From: Taiwanofungus camphoratus
Taxonomy: Eukaryota > Basidiomycota > Agaricomycetes > Polyporales > Taiwanofungaceae
Direction: 5' to 3'
DNA length: 64,000 nucleotides
Assembly (NCBI GenBank): GCA_003999685.1
Contig: CP021221.1
Span: 2,666,001 to 2,730,000, forward strand
The first letter of the stretch is position 1, and the number at the start of each line of letters is the position of its first letter. A program made the translations under genes and the position numbers. Below the pieces are notes generated by a model that was not told where the DNA came from, ran no database searches, and saw only the letters and a list, made by a program, of their open reading frames with translations. This document shows, piece after piece, positions 45,549 through 56,159 of this stretch.

Positions 45549-46663
45549 GCACTTGACCTTTTTTCAATTTTACCGCGCAAGTACAGCCGCCGATATGATC
45601 ACGTTCAGGAGGTCGTTCATGCCGCCAACGGCTCCCAAGCCCTGGCCAAAACCACATATCGCCCCAAGTTCCAGCTCCAGTCCCGGTCCCATCGTTCCTA
45701 TTATGTTTTGACATGGCCCTTTGATGACGTCCTGGTTTACTCGGACAGGAGATGTCGTAACCAGCCGATCCTCTATCTGCCTGCGTCGATCATGAATTGT
45801 GCTAAAGCATGAATTGTGTGCCTTCCTCGGCTCCGCTCTAGCAGTACGACATGCATTGTAGCTTTTAAAATGTTGGAACCGAAACCTTCGTTCATCTCTC
45901 GCTGTCGCTTTTGATTCTATCCATGTATGATAGCGTACGCGATTGGTACAAGGTACGACTTCCATGTATCATACACACGCCTTGTCGTATCTTCCACATT
46001 CAGAATTTTCAAATGGTTTGGCACACCGTCTACCTACAGAATTGCCGTGGCCCTTCAAGCACACTTCGGGAGCTTACGTCTTCTCCAACAATCATGTACA
46101 ACTATGCGCTACGCACGCACATTTGATTACACGACAAAGTTGTAGTTACACGAATGTGAGCGAGCACGGTACGTAAAGAGAAGACGGGGTCAAGTATGTG
46201 GCTGAGTACGGCGAGAATGCGGGCGTGATAGTGATGCGAGGATTGTCATGACGAGAACGCGACGGGCCAGGTACATAAATTACTTGAGAAAGTCCTTGCA
46301 CGAGCAGCCGCGCAGATTCAGAGTCAGAGTCCGAGTCCGCGCGCTCCTACAGCTAGCGGCGTGGACACGTGCAGAGCGGCGCACGCGTGTGGACAGAGGA
46401 AGCCGTCTGCGAGATGGCAGGGGCGTGCGCGCTGGAGGGCGCCAATGCGTATGCGTAGCCCGCCGGGCGCCTGCGCGGGGGTATCACGGTGTGGGTTTTG
46501 GTGCAGTCGGCAGCAGCACCAACGCCTCCAAGCGGAGCGCTGGGCCGGGCAAAGGAAGGTGGGGTCGGGCGATCGTCCTGCAATGGGGGGCCTGGCGCAG
46601 GGCGCAGGGTATCCGGAGTCTGGTATCCTATCCAAATCGTTAGCGTCCGGCGGGCCGGCGCGC
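45549..46663. other. convergent 3' region, no gene seen
   Basis: About 1.1 kb between the stops of the Pex14-like gene (+) and the Kre6-like gene (-). The right part (46250-46660) is very GC-rich, so all six frames stay open by composition. A minus frame at 45570-45965 ends GAVGGMNDLLNVIISAAVLAR but has no start or partner exon that I trust. Confidence 0.5.
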
Positions 46664-49603
46664 TCAGCATTGGCCGAGGAAGGAGTTCTTGGGCCACTCC
46701 TGGCCAAAGTCGCCCCGCCACGTCGTGAGGTTCGGGTCCGTGTACGCCTCGATGTACCTGCAAGGCAAGGTGCGTTCGTCAGTCTCTCCGTTCCCCGCAG
46801 ACATGCATGCCAGGTGAAGGGCCCACTCGTCGATGTACGCCGCGGTCGGGAAGTCGGGCGGGTCGCACCCGATGTTGATCGCGCCCTTCGGCTGGTACAC
46901 GCGGATGTAGTCCACGCGCAGGTGCACCGGGAACGGCATGCTCCCGAGGTCGATTTGCCCAAAGTTGTACGACATGCCGAGGTTCATGATGATGTACTGA
47001 CGATACACGTCACGGTCAGCATTAAGGCTGTTGCGGATAGCAAACGAGAGGGCAAAGTCAAGGCGCCGGGACCTACCATGGGCTCCTGCGAGACTGGCCG
47101 GGACGAGATCTCCACGATAGGGTCCGCAACCATGCCCGCGACGTTGAGCGTCCACGAAATCTTGTTATTCGAGATCCACGTAATATACTATCACCGCATC
47201 ATCTCGTCAGTCTCCCCCTCTCCACCGCAAGAAAGCAAGACGCACCGCGTCGTCGAACCCGGGCTGGTACTGGAACCCATAGATCGAGTAGCACCCGGCC
47301 TCGTACTCGTAGCAGTCCGGGTCCGTGTCCGTCACGACGCTCGTCGCCTGCTGCTCGACGCCGCCCGTGTACGTGTTCTGCACCGAGATCGACGCGTCCG
47401 CGATCTGCTCGTTCGCGCTTGTGTTCAGCCAGATGTACGCGTGGTTGAACGGCTGTGCGCGCCGACCCACACCCGCGTCCACAGCCCGTCAGCCGCCGGT
47501 CACTCCCCGCGAGAACGGAGACGGGACACTCACCGCCCATTGCGCGGACTGCGAGACCTGCGCGGTCAGGGGCGTGCCCGTGATCTGCGCCTCGAACATG
47601 TCGATCTCGGGCGCCGCGCGTCCAACGAACGTCCCGTCGCTGTGCTTCGGGCCCGGGTGGCGCTCGCCCGGGCACGTGCAGCGCGAGAGCTTCTGCCCGG
47701 GCAGGTACGAGAGCACGCCGTCGTGCCCCGCGTCGCCGTTCTCCGTCGCGGCGACGGGCTGCCCGTTCAGCGTCTGATTCGGCGCGGTCCCGACGTCGCA
47801 CGCGTCGTACGTGTACGGCCACTGGGTGGGATGCGTGGCGTCGGCGGGGATGGGGCGAGGAGAAGAGCTCTGAGTCAGGGGGATCAAGGCGAGGGGAGGA
47901 ACACGCGCACCATGCCCTCGAGCGTCGCGCCGTAGCCTGCGCGGCCGAGGTTGCCCATTGTCCAGATGGCGGGCCAGAGCCCGACGACGTTGTTCATGCC
48001 AGGGAGGGAGACGTTCGCCTCGATGTAGCCGCCGGTGAAGCAGAACTTGTTCCACGTCGACATCATGCCTGGGCGGCCACGGCGTCAGCTCCAGCTCTCC
48101 TCCCGCTGCCCGCGGCGCACTCACCGCCCTGGTACTGCAGATTATGCGTGTCCTTCTGGCTGAGCGTGATGACGAGGTCGCCGCCCTGGGTGGTGATCGC
48201 CGACGGGTCGTACCACTCCAGGTTGTTCGTCGCCCAGTAGTGGAGGTCGACGGCCTCCCAGTACGGGTCGTCGCCGGGCCAGAACGTGCGGCCATCGGTA
48301 TTGAACTCGTCTGAGAAGACGAGCGTCCAGTCGGCGCCGTCACGCCAGTTCGGCTTGGTGTGCGCGGCGGCGGGCGTCGCGTCGTCGATGAGCCCAAAGT
48401 TGCCGGGGATCTTGGGCACCTGGCCCGACGCGTTGATCCCGCCGAGGTTGTACGCGCCGAGCGTCGAGTAGCGTACGGACGTGAAGTACGTGATGATCGG
48501 GTAGCCGGCACTGTGCGGGCGCGGGCGCGGGCCGCGGAGCACGGCGTTAGCGGCGATCTCCTCGCAGGCGACAGAACAGGAATCGGATTACGTATGCGAT
48601 GTGCGTGTCCGCCTCACCGATGGCAGGCTGCGATCGGCGCGCCGGAAGTGGCAGCGAGAATCGCGGCCGGCACGGGGCTATTTCTAGAACGGGCGGGCAC
48701 CCCGGACGTGCTACCAAAGGCTTCTGAGGCAGTTCTCCGTGCTAGAAGCGTCTCTTGGCACGTTCCCGACCTATCGCCCTGCGCAAGCCGTCGTGATAGC
48801 TGCTGCTGCGGGCACCTTCCAGGCGAGTGGCGTGGGCCTCGCGTCTCGAGGCGTATTCAGACAGTCGAGAGGCTCTCTAAACACGCCTCTAGATCCGGAG
48901 CCCCAGGCGTCGCCGTCACGTAAAGCAGTCAGCACAACAAGGATCGTGCCGAAATAGCCTTGGGTGGCACGGTCCATGGGAACCATCCTGCTGTGACTAC
49001 TGCCGCAGCACGGGTGCCCAAGCAAGAGCCCTCTGGGCGATTGTTCTGGGAAAAAAAAGTCAAGGATGGAGACTCACAAGAACGCCAGGAGGACTACGAT
49101 GAGCAGCACGAGGCCGCCGAGGTTGACGAAGCCGCGCCACGAGAGGACATGGCCGCCGCGCTCGATAAGCCGCGGTTTCTCGTCCGGGTCGGGCGCGTGA
49201 AGGTCGTCGTCGGGCTCGTTCATGCCTGGCGAGAAGGCGGCGCCCCATTCCTCTGGGTCTGCAGAGAGCGGGTACTGTCGCGCGGGCTGTGAGGGAGACA
49301 CGGACCAGATGCAGCGCGCGACTCACTTCGTGCCCGAGAGAGAGCGGCCGGCCTGCGCCCAGGTACGGCGAGTCGAGCTGCAGAGCATTGGATGTCATGT
49401 TTTTTTCTCGAGATGGAGCAGACGAAAAGACGGACCGCAGAAGAGGAGGGGGTGCTGCCGACGCTGGCGAAGCTGTGTATGCGGGCTGCGCCGGCGAGGA
49501 GGGGGGAGGTGAGGAGGCTGGAGGAGGAGGTGCGGGGGCGGTAGCGGTCGAATGTCTTCTGGCGACGGAGGTCGGGGAGGGACATGGCGGAGGAGGTGGC
49601 CAT
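46664..49603 (-). CDS. Kre6/Skn1-type beta-1,6-glucan synthesis protein (GH16 fold)
   Basis: A type II membrane glycoside hydrolase/transglycosylase of the secretory pathway, needed for cell-wall beta-1,6-glucan (family knowledge). The start is ATG 49603 ([16 protein letters not shown]); this frame has the coding-like third-base GC, unlike the overlapping frame from ATG 49680. Cytosolic Ser-rich region, then [34 protein letters not shown] and the membrane helix [17 protein letters not shown]. After a 567-nt intron come [30 protein letters not shown], the GH16 active site [12 protein letters not shown] (E-x-D-x-x-E), [38 protein letters not shown] and [10 protein letters not shown]. It ends [15 protein letters not shown] at 46664. 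About ten exons, about 690 residues in total. Confidence 0.9.
48511..49077 (-). other. 567-nt intron of the Kre6-like gene
   Basis: Donor GTGAGTC follows the membrane helix, and acceptor CGCACAG precedes AGYPII. Splicing restores the family's LLAFFAGYP junction exactly. It is about ten times longer than most introns in the window. Confidence 0.75.
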
Positions 49604-50518
49604 GGCGGAGGGAGGAGCGATGGCGCAGAGGCAGCAGCAGGACGCGTCCAAGTCGAGCGTCTAGAATAGGGAATCGCCATTTCTCGGGATCCGGCGTGCT
49701 GCAGAAAAATGAAAAAGGGCGGAGGATGGGTTTCGCTGCCAATGGGAAGCACACATGACGTCAGTGTGTGCCCTGCAAAGCTGAGTGCCCCCTCGCTAGC
49801 TAGCAATGACGCCGCGCACTGCAGCTGTTGCTAGCGACGTGCACCCTGTTACCGCACAACGCTGCCCTGCGTAACGACTCGCCAGTCCCTTCACGGCGGC
49901 TGCCCCGCCTGCTGCAGAAAGTGGGAGCATGGTGGGTAAGGTTTGATAGAAGGCCGGCTGAATGTGTTCCTCAGAATCATTCCCTTATCGGGACAAGGGC
50001 CAAGGTATCTCACCGTATCTCGCGGACACCCGTCCTATTTTTGGACAAGGCCTAGACCGTGCCCGTGCCTGCCCATGTGTGCTTGTCTTCATGTTGCGGA
50101 ATGCACCTATCCACAGTATTAGCCTGGTCTCGACTTGCAACACAATCTCAACATGGAGATGCTTGCTGTGCAAGACTGTCATTGACTCATACCAGTGTTT
50201 CCCAATACTGTTGCTTGAATAGCTTCACATCAATGTCACAATAATTGTGCCCAGTTGAAATAGACCATCATTTGTTATTTCTTGGTCCTGGCACTCCTGT
50301 CATTGTTGCTATCAAGCTTGGGTCCTGCTTCCAGCATCCTCCATTGTTGTTGCTGAAATTGCTTGTGCTTGGAAAGCTTGATATACTCTGTTTACATTAC
50401 TTAAACCCAAACAACTCAGTGTGCTTGTAGCCTATTATTTCCATATGCAAGCACATCTTCACTGCCTTCAGTTGTCCAGCAGCTGCTTTGCCTATTGAGC
50501 ATGTCATAATGGGTCATA
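49604..50518. other. upstream region of the Kre6-like gene, no gene seen
   Basis: About 900 bases. Near the Kre6-like start the DNA is GC-rich and polypyrimidine/polypurine biased. From about 50000 it becomes AT-richer and borders the repeat block. Short open frames have no domain. Confidence 0.5.
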
Positions 50519-50650
50519 CTGATAGAAATTGGTATCCTATATTCTATTGCCTAATGAGGGCCTGACTCCAATAAAAAGGAGTGATGATGAGTTTTACGGT
50601 GATGAGTCCTATAGTCTCTTGAGCTCTAAATCACGATTTTAGGAGCTTTC
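50519..50650 (+). repeat. decayed LTR fragment related to the element A LTR (virus-like fossil)
   Basis: The sequence from 50519 begins like the element A LTR at 52817 and shares the same words (AAATTGGTATC, CCTATAT, GGGCCTGAC) in the same order for about 60-100 bases, then fades. Differences are mostly C-to-T or G-to-A. Probably an old solo or truncated LTR. Confidence 0.55.
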
Positions 50651-50929
50651 TAATCCTCTCACAGACCATCCTATGACTCTTCTACAGCCTGTGACAAGTG
50701 GGATAGGTTCCTATGATGCTCCTAACATCTACCTTGCCTTCTAAACCCTTCTAACATCCTATGAAGTCCTGCAAAGTCACATGAGGTGCTATGAAGCTTT
50801 GAACGCTAGCTACAAAGTCTCTAACTCTTGCTAAGTCCACTATTGGACACTGCTGGCCCTCTCATATTGTTCTATTGGGTCCAGGTCCCAGCTACTACAT
50901 CATCCATCCTGGGATTAGCTAGGAAGGCT

Positions 50930-51400
50930 TAGCTAAGTCTCTTCAATCCCTTGTGACTGCAGGCATCTCTGATAGTCTCCAAAATGGTCTGAAGTGCCAA
51001 AGGCTGGACTTAGGAAGCCTTGAGCACCCTCTGAATCTCAATCCTATGCCACAAGGTCCTTCTATGGTGCATCCATATGATCCCCTACCTATTTAGGATG
51101 TCTCCTACTTTGATTTGGACAAGTCCTGCTGGTAGAAACTTTATACACCATTAGCCCACTATGACAGTTGATCACGGTGTGTGGCTGCTCTCTGATAGCC
51201 ATCCCGCTCTCATGGGTGATCTTGGTCACCTTTCTACCAGTCAATGCACATTAGTACACATTTTGGACTTGTAGGGACCACTTCACGCAAGAATAGTTTA
51301 CCTCACCCTCTTCTATTTAGTCAGAGATAGTTGACTATGTAAGACAAAGATCCCTCAGTGCATGCTTTCCCCTTTAGAATACAAGTTCTCCTGTAGCTCT
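50930..51400 (+). repeat. inverted repeat X, copy 1 (CpG-poor)
   Basis: This stretch matches the reverse complement of 52330-52800 almost continuously, for example TCCATATG, CACCTTTCTACCA, GCAAGAATAGTT, CTATTTAGTCAGAG and GAATACAAGTTC shared in order. Where the other copy has CpG, this one usually has TpG or CpA. The family is unknown; no coding motif is seen. Confidence 0.8.
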
Positions 51401-52329
51401 GATGATACACTGATACGACCTAGGGAGTCCTGGACTGTGGGGATAAACCTAGGGAGTAGGTCTGATGCGCTGATACGACCTAGGGGACCCTGGTACCTAG
51501 GGAGTGCTCTGCAACGTGGCTGTGGGATAGTGTGATAACTGTGAGGATGTGAGGGTAGGAGCTACAACCTGTATGATACCGGGAAACCTGTATGTCTTGT
51601 TTTTGTAAGTAGGGGAGTAAGGGGTCAAGGGTCCTGCACAACAGGATCTTGTTCCTAAGTGCTATACTATCCCTAAGGCCTTGCGAGGCCCTCCGAAGTA
51701 CGCAAAGTCCTTCGCAATTCTGCGAAGTCCTTCGAAGTTTTTAGCTAAGTCGCATGAGCTGACTTCGTAGATGCTGCAAAGTCCTTTTAGCTAGAGTTAG
51801 CTAAAGGGCGTAAGGCTTAGAGGTTTGTTAGAGCAAGGTTTGGCTAGCGTAGGGGACCTGTAGGAGAGGTCGGAGAGTTCGGCGAGCTAATACTTGAAAT
51901 AGAAATTGGAGAACGAGGTTGCTGGAAGCTCTGAAGTGCCTGATGACCTCGGGGTGTAGGTCAGAGAGTTTGAGGGCGTAGAGAGATGTACTATAGCCTG
52001 TAACGAAGGCTATGAGGGAGTCATAGGGTTATTCGTAGGACGTAGGAATGACGCAACGTGAGCCTAAGGGTATAACTAAGGCGGAGGCCCATCGGATAGG
52101 TGCTATAAGAGGTGCTGAAGGGCGCGAAGTCACGGCGACTTCGTAGATCGTAGTGCGTAGTTCGGGAAGCGTAGACATGGTTCGTAGATATATCGCGAGC
52201 GTAGATGTAGTTCAAAGGTACTGAAACGGAGCTGGGGTGGAGACTTAGGGGCCTTAGGACCATTCCTAAGGTTGTACTCGTGACGCTTTCCTGAGATCGG
52301 AGCTACAGGGGAACTTGTATTCCGAAGAG
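51400..52329. other. spacer between repeat arms with short internal repeats
   Basis: It contains two copies of CTGATACGACCTAGGG (51405 and 51469 region) and, near 51680-51830, several words built on AAGTCCTTCGAAG and TTAGCTA. Much of it looks like non-coding transposon sequence. An 80-codon minus frame at 52021-52263 has no domain. Confidence 0.5.
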
Positions 52330-52800
52330 AGAAGCGTGCACTGAGGGGTCTCTCTCGTACATAGTAAACTACCTCTGACTAAATAGGGGAGCGTGAGGTG
52401 AACTATTCTTGCGCGAAGTGAACCTTACGAGTCCGAAATGTGTACTAAAGCGCATGGGCTCCGAAGTGAACACGAGGAGGATAGGAACTAAATAGGAACT
52501 GAAACAGGGGAACTACGTATGGTAGAAAGGTGACCAAGTTCATTCACGAGGGTGGGATGACTATCCGAGAGCAGCCATGCGTCGTGATCACCCATCTTAG
52601 TGGGCTAAGAGCGCACAAAGTTCTTAGCAGCGGGACTTGGCCTAATCGGGGTAGGAGGTGTCCTAACTGGGTGGAGGGCCATATGGATACGCCCTAGGAT
52701 GACCTTATGGCATAGGATCGAGACCCATGGGGTGCGCAAGGCTTTCTAAGTCCAACTTCCGGAACTTCGGACCGTTTCGGAGCCTATCGGAGGTAGCTGC
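52330..52800 (-). repeat. inverted repeat X, copy 2 (CpG-rich)
   Basis: Inverted relative to 50930-51400 with the same order of shared words. It keeps more CpG sites than copy 1. Its edge lies within about 20 bases of the element A LTR at 52817, so A probably landed in or next to this repeat. Confidence 0.8.
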
Positions 52801-52816
52801 AATCACAAGAGCTAGG

Positions 52817-53292
52817 TGATACAAATTGGTATCTAGGATCCTATATGTTGCCTCACACGTAAGGGCCTGACCACGATAGAAGGTGGCGAGGTCTTATGGT
52901 CGATATAGACCGGGTGTCGTGAAGTCTGTAGACTCGAGCGAGTATCACTCAGATGTGAGCGAGAGGATACAAGACACAAATATAATGGTAACAAGATCAG
53001 ACTTAAGGTCTGAGCTAAGCTAAGTACATGCTATAAATACTAGTACGTATCGTGAGCACGGACCAAGAACTACTCCAGGGCAGGAGGTCCGTAATATGGT
53101 ACGACTATAGATAAATGCGAAGTGGTACGATCCGGGCGTATTAGCAATACGTATGAGTGATGAGGAATGTGGTAAGCGGCCCGGATATGAGTCAGAGTCC
53201 TATGCGTAAGCGGGGCCGATCCGGGGCCCGTATAGTAATAGTCCATGTGTAAGCAATGACTGTGGTAATGACAAGAAATAGAAATTGTATCA
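52817..53292 (-). repeat. 3' LTR of element A (Ty3-type chromovirus fossil)
   Basis: A 476-bp block beginning TGATACAA and ending TTGTATCA on the plus strand, perfect 8-bp inverted ends of the TG..CA type. On the minus strand it is preceded by a purine tract (GTAAGGGGGTAA), as expected for the 3' LTR of a minus-strand element. The partner LTR would lie beyond the right edge of the window. Confidence 0.75.
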
Positions 53293-53560
53293 TTACCCCC
53301 TTACTAAGGTCGATCTCCGAACGACCCTACTTGATTTTCCGTTAAATAAAATGTTCGTCAGCCATGCGGGTGTTTCACCGCGTACCATGAGGGTGTTCCA
53401 CCTCGAACCTGGAGAGTGTTTCATCTCGTACCTTGTGAAACTAACAACGACCGGGTAAGGACCCACGACATCGTGTTAGCTTCGTGCAATGTAGGCATGT
53501 GGGCGGCTGGGTAAGGACCCAGCACCGCTTGCAACCTACCGCCTCAAGCAAACAGCACCC

Positions 53561-54970
53561 CTACTGTTCACCATCACCGTAATCCTCAAACCCATAGTCG
53601 TCCCACTCATTGTCGTTCATATAGGAGTTTGAGGGCGGGTCGTAAGTCCCGCGGCGGTAAACAGGTGGTGGAGAAATGATAGGGGGGACGTGATAACTGG
53701 ACGGGGGGGGTGGGATAGCTGGGGGAGGAGTGAATCGGCCATCAGGGCCACGAGTGAAGGGGCCAGTACTTGCCCCGGGTTCTGTGAGGTGCTGGTTGGG
53801 CGGTATGCCCGGTCCTGACAAATGGTTGTGTGATGGCTGGGGTGCGCGTGCGTGAGGGTAAGGCGTTTCGGTCCGTGATGGACCGGCTGTTGCATTGGTG
53901 CGAGGGGCGGATGGCCCGTTGCCTCTGGGACGGGACGGAACGGGGGGGAGGAGTTGCTCCCTTCTAGACATAAGCACGCGTGGAGGATTGGTGGCGGACA
54001 TGACGGGGATGGGTGTTTGTGTGGGGCGGTGAATCGAGTCGACCAGCTCGCGGCGACGACCCTCTCCTGGGGCAGGTAAGATGGGCGGGGCAGAGGCGTG
54101 GCGTGCCATAGTGCATTCTCGGGATAGATGTCCCGGGGCAGTGCGATGGCACCTCGCACAGGTATAATCCAGACAGTCACGTACCCAGTGCATCATACTG
54201 CCGCAAGCGTGGCAGCGTCCCCGAGGTCTCCAGTTGGGTCCAGGGCGCATATAGTTCGGGAGGGAGTCGATTCTACTAGGTACGGCCCCAATGGATTCTT
54301 GTCCGGCCTGTGTGTCGATGAAGGTTTGCAAAGGGTCCTCGGGTTCGGGTGGCGGGGTAGGTCCGCGTATAACGATATCAGGCTGAGATCGTCGTATAAA
54401 CCTGGCGTGACTGGTTCGTCGGTGCGGAGAAATCATGTCCTGGAGGTGACGAGCCATGGACATATCGTCCATCCTTCGTAGGGTGCGGACCACCTTGAAG
54501 TCTAACTGCCGTATTTTGTTCTTCCATATGGCGAGCTGCTCGGTTGCGTCGTCCACCGCTCCTAAATACTGTAGTCTAGCGTCGATGTATTCCCCGAATG
54601 CCTCCTGTTCGTCCTGGTTGTTTCGTGTATTTGGTAAGGACCCCAGTAGTCGTGCAATGTCTCTCGAGTGTCGAATTAGGATGTCGAGGAGGGTTGGGTC
54701 CACGTCGTAGATGCAGCGCGGGTAGTAAATGACATCGGCTTGTCGGGGTAGAGCGCCTTCTCCTGGTGCGGGATTGTGGAAGTGTGCGGCGGTTTGGAAC
54801 CCAAAGAGTGGACCATTCCCATTGGATGCCGAGGATCCCGATGACGAGGACGTTATAGCCATGGGAGATGTGGCTGTCTGAGGTGTGCGAGTAGCGCGTC
54901 GGGTAGCAAGGAAGGCGCGGGCTCGGCCACGAGCGGCAGCTTGAGCGTAGGTGTTGGACTGACGAGGCAT
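53561..54970 (-). CDS. Element A post-pol ORF with two CCHC zinc knuckles
   Basis: An open frame of 469 codons between the pol end and the 3' LTR. The N-terminus is Ala/Arg-rich (AQAAARGRARAFLATRR). A helical region follows (DPTLLDILIRHSRDIARLL and AVDDATEQLAIWKNKIRQLD). Two knuckles lie near 54.10-54.22 kb: CHACGSMMHWVRDC (C-x2-C-x4-H-x4-C) and CARCHRTAPGHLSREC (C-x2-C-x6-H-x4-C). A long Pro-rich tail ends in an acidic, aromatic stretch. It resembles a Gag-like nucleocapsid in layout, but its place after pol is unusual. The function is unknown. Confidence 0.7.
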   Translation of the reverse strand: MPRQSNTYAQAAARGRARAFLATRRATRTPQTATSPMAITSSSSGSSASNGNGPLFGFQTAAHFHNPAPGEGALPRQADVIYYPRCIYDVDPTLLDILIRHSRDIARLLGSLPNTRNNQDEQEAFGEYIDARLQYLGAVDDATEQLAIWKNKIRQLDFKVVRTLRRMDDMSMARHLQDMISPHRRTSHARFIRRSQPDIVIRGPTPPPEPEDPLQTFIDTQAGQESIGAVPSRIDSLPNYMRPGPNWRPRGRCHACGSMMHWVRDCLDYTCARCHRTAPGHLSRECTMARHASAPPILPAPGEGRRRELVDSIHRPTQTPIPVMSATNPPRVLMSRREQLLPPVPSRPRGNGPSAPRTNATAGPSRTETPYPHARAPQPSHNHLSGPGIPPNQHLTEPGASTGPFTRGPDGRFTPPPAIPPPPSSYHVPPIISPPPVYRRGTYDPPSNSYMNDNEWDDYGFEDYGDGEQ

Positions 54971-55012
54971 GTTGCGAGTGGGTGGTAGTTCGTCTGAAGG
55001 AGTGAACTGGTC

Positions 55013-55618
55013 TTAGCCCGAGTTCTTTCTTCCCTTATATGCTCCTAGGAGCTCCTCCGCAGTACCGGCTAAATTCGCTTCCGGTTCCCATGAGTCGTCG
55101 GCCGAAGAGTATCCTTTCCACCTGACCCTATACTCACGGCGTTTTGTCCGTTGATTTTCCCGATGTCCGATGATGGCTTCGACTTCGTAGTTATCTTCGC
55201 CTTCGATAAGTTCCGGGGGTGGCCTCGTGTAGTTCTGGCCATGGATCTCCGTCTCTGTATATGGTGATAGAAGGGCGGCGTGGAAAACTGGATGTACTCG
55301 CCATGTCTTCGGGAGTTTCAGCTTGTATGAGACCGGGCCTAGGACTTCAATGATTTCGAAGGGGCCCTCTCTCTTGGGTGCCAACTTCCTGGAAGGGTAG
55401 GGTAGCTTTAGATTCCGAGAGTCGAGCCAAACCTGTTGTCCTTTGCGAAAACCTTTCCCTCGTGGTTTGATCCGTTTTGCCAATACCGCCTGGGCTAACT
55501 CCATCGCCGCGTGTGCTTGTTCTCTTATCTTCTGGAGGTTCTTCAGGCGATAAGCCGCGCCGGGTGTGTCCGATCCCTTGTGTACGACGGGGATTCCTCG
55601 CGGTTCGAAGCCCATCAT
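55013..55618 (-). other. Element A pol 3' part: integrase C-terminus and chromodomain
   Basis: The minus-strand reading includes KGFRKGQQVWLDSRNLKL, the GPFEIIEVLGPVSYKLKLP segment common in Ty3 integrases, HPVFHAALLSPYTE, and a chromodomain with YEVEAIIGHRENQR and RVRWKGYSSADDSWEPEANL. The chromodomain suggests targeting to modified chromatin (family knowledge). It is interrupted at its upstream side by the LTR of element B. Confidence 0.9.
55614..55618. repeat. target-site duplication of element B, left copy
   Basis: ATCAT directly before the LTR; the same five bases follow the other LTR at 63343-63347. Confidence 0.9.
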
Positions 55619-56118
55619 TGTTACCGGGGGGTTCACCCTGATAATGCTGCAGAAGCTTGGAGCGGTGTGCAGCGAAGGGTCGAAGAGGAGCGACGGTGAC
55701 GACAAGTCACGATCCTCGGTAGTCTTCAACTACAAGCCCTATGTAGTCGCGATAGTCTTTCACGGGCTTCTTGCGGTGCAAGGAGATGTGTGAAGACTAG
55801 CGTGTATTGGTACTAATGCGTAGTACACTTTAGGAAGGATGAACGAAGAGAATACGACTAGGGGAACCTCCAACAGTGGGACTCCCCTTTATACTGCCAC
55901 CATCAGCCCCCAGGTATACTAGCAGCCCCCCAGAGACCGCATAAGGTGAGAGGAGTCAGCGGCCCGAAAGTACATAACTACCATGGCGTAAGCGGGGACG
56001 GTCGGCCCGTCAGTCAATCTGGGTAAATAAGGTGTGGAAGGGATGCCGCGCGTCCATGGTGTGACAAACAAAGGGAAAGAAAAAACGAACACGTCTCTGG
56101 TCCTATCCGACAGTAACA
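55619..56118 (-). repeat. LTR of element B, left copy (3' LTR)
   Basis: 500 bp beginning TGTTAC and ending GTAACA (plus strand), nearly identical to 62843-63342 with about one difference seen. A polypurine tract (minus strand GAGAGGAGACGGGGGTAG) adjoins at 56119-56136, which makes this the 3' LTR of a minus-strand element. Confidence 0.95.
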
Positions 56119-56159
56119 CTACCCCCGTCTCCTCTCAGGTGTCGCCCCGACACCTACCT

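Noticed and set aside
45570-45965. 131-codon minus-strand frame ending GAVGGMNDLLNVIISAAVLAR
   Set aside because: No believable start, partner exon or domain; probably chance in the 3' region of the Pex14-like gene.
46361-47935. 524-codon plus-strand open frame
   Set aside because: It is antisense to the Kre6-like exons in very GC-rich DNA; the Arg/Val/His-rich product has no domain.
47199-48511. Long Arg-rich frames on the minus strand (207 and 340 codons)
   Set aside because: They are shifted frames of the Kre6-like exons. The true frame carries the GH16 motifs.
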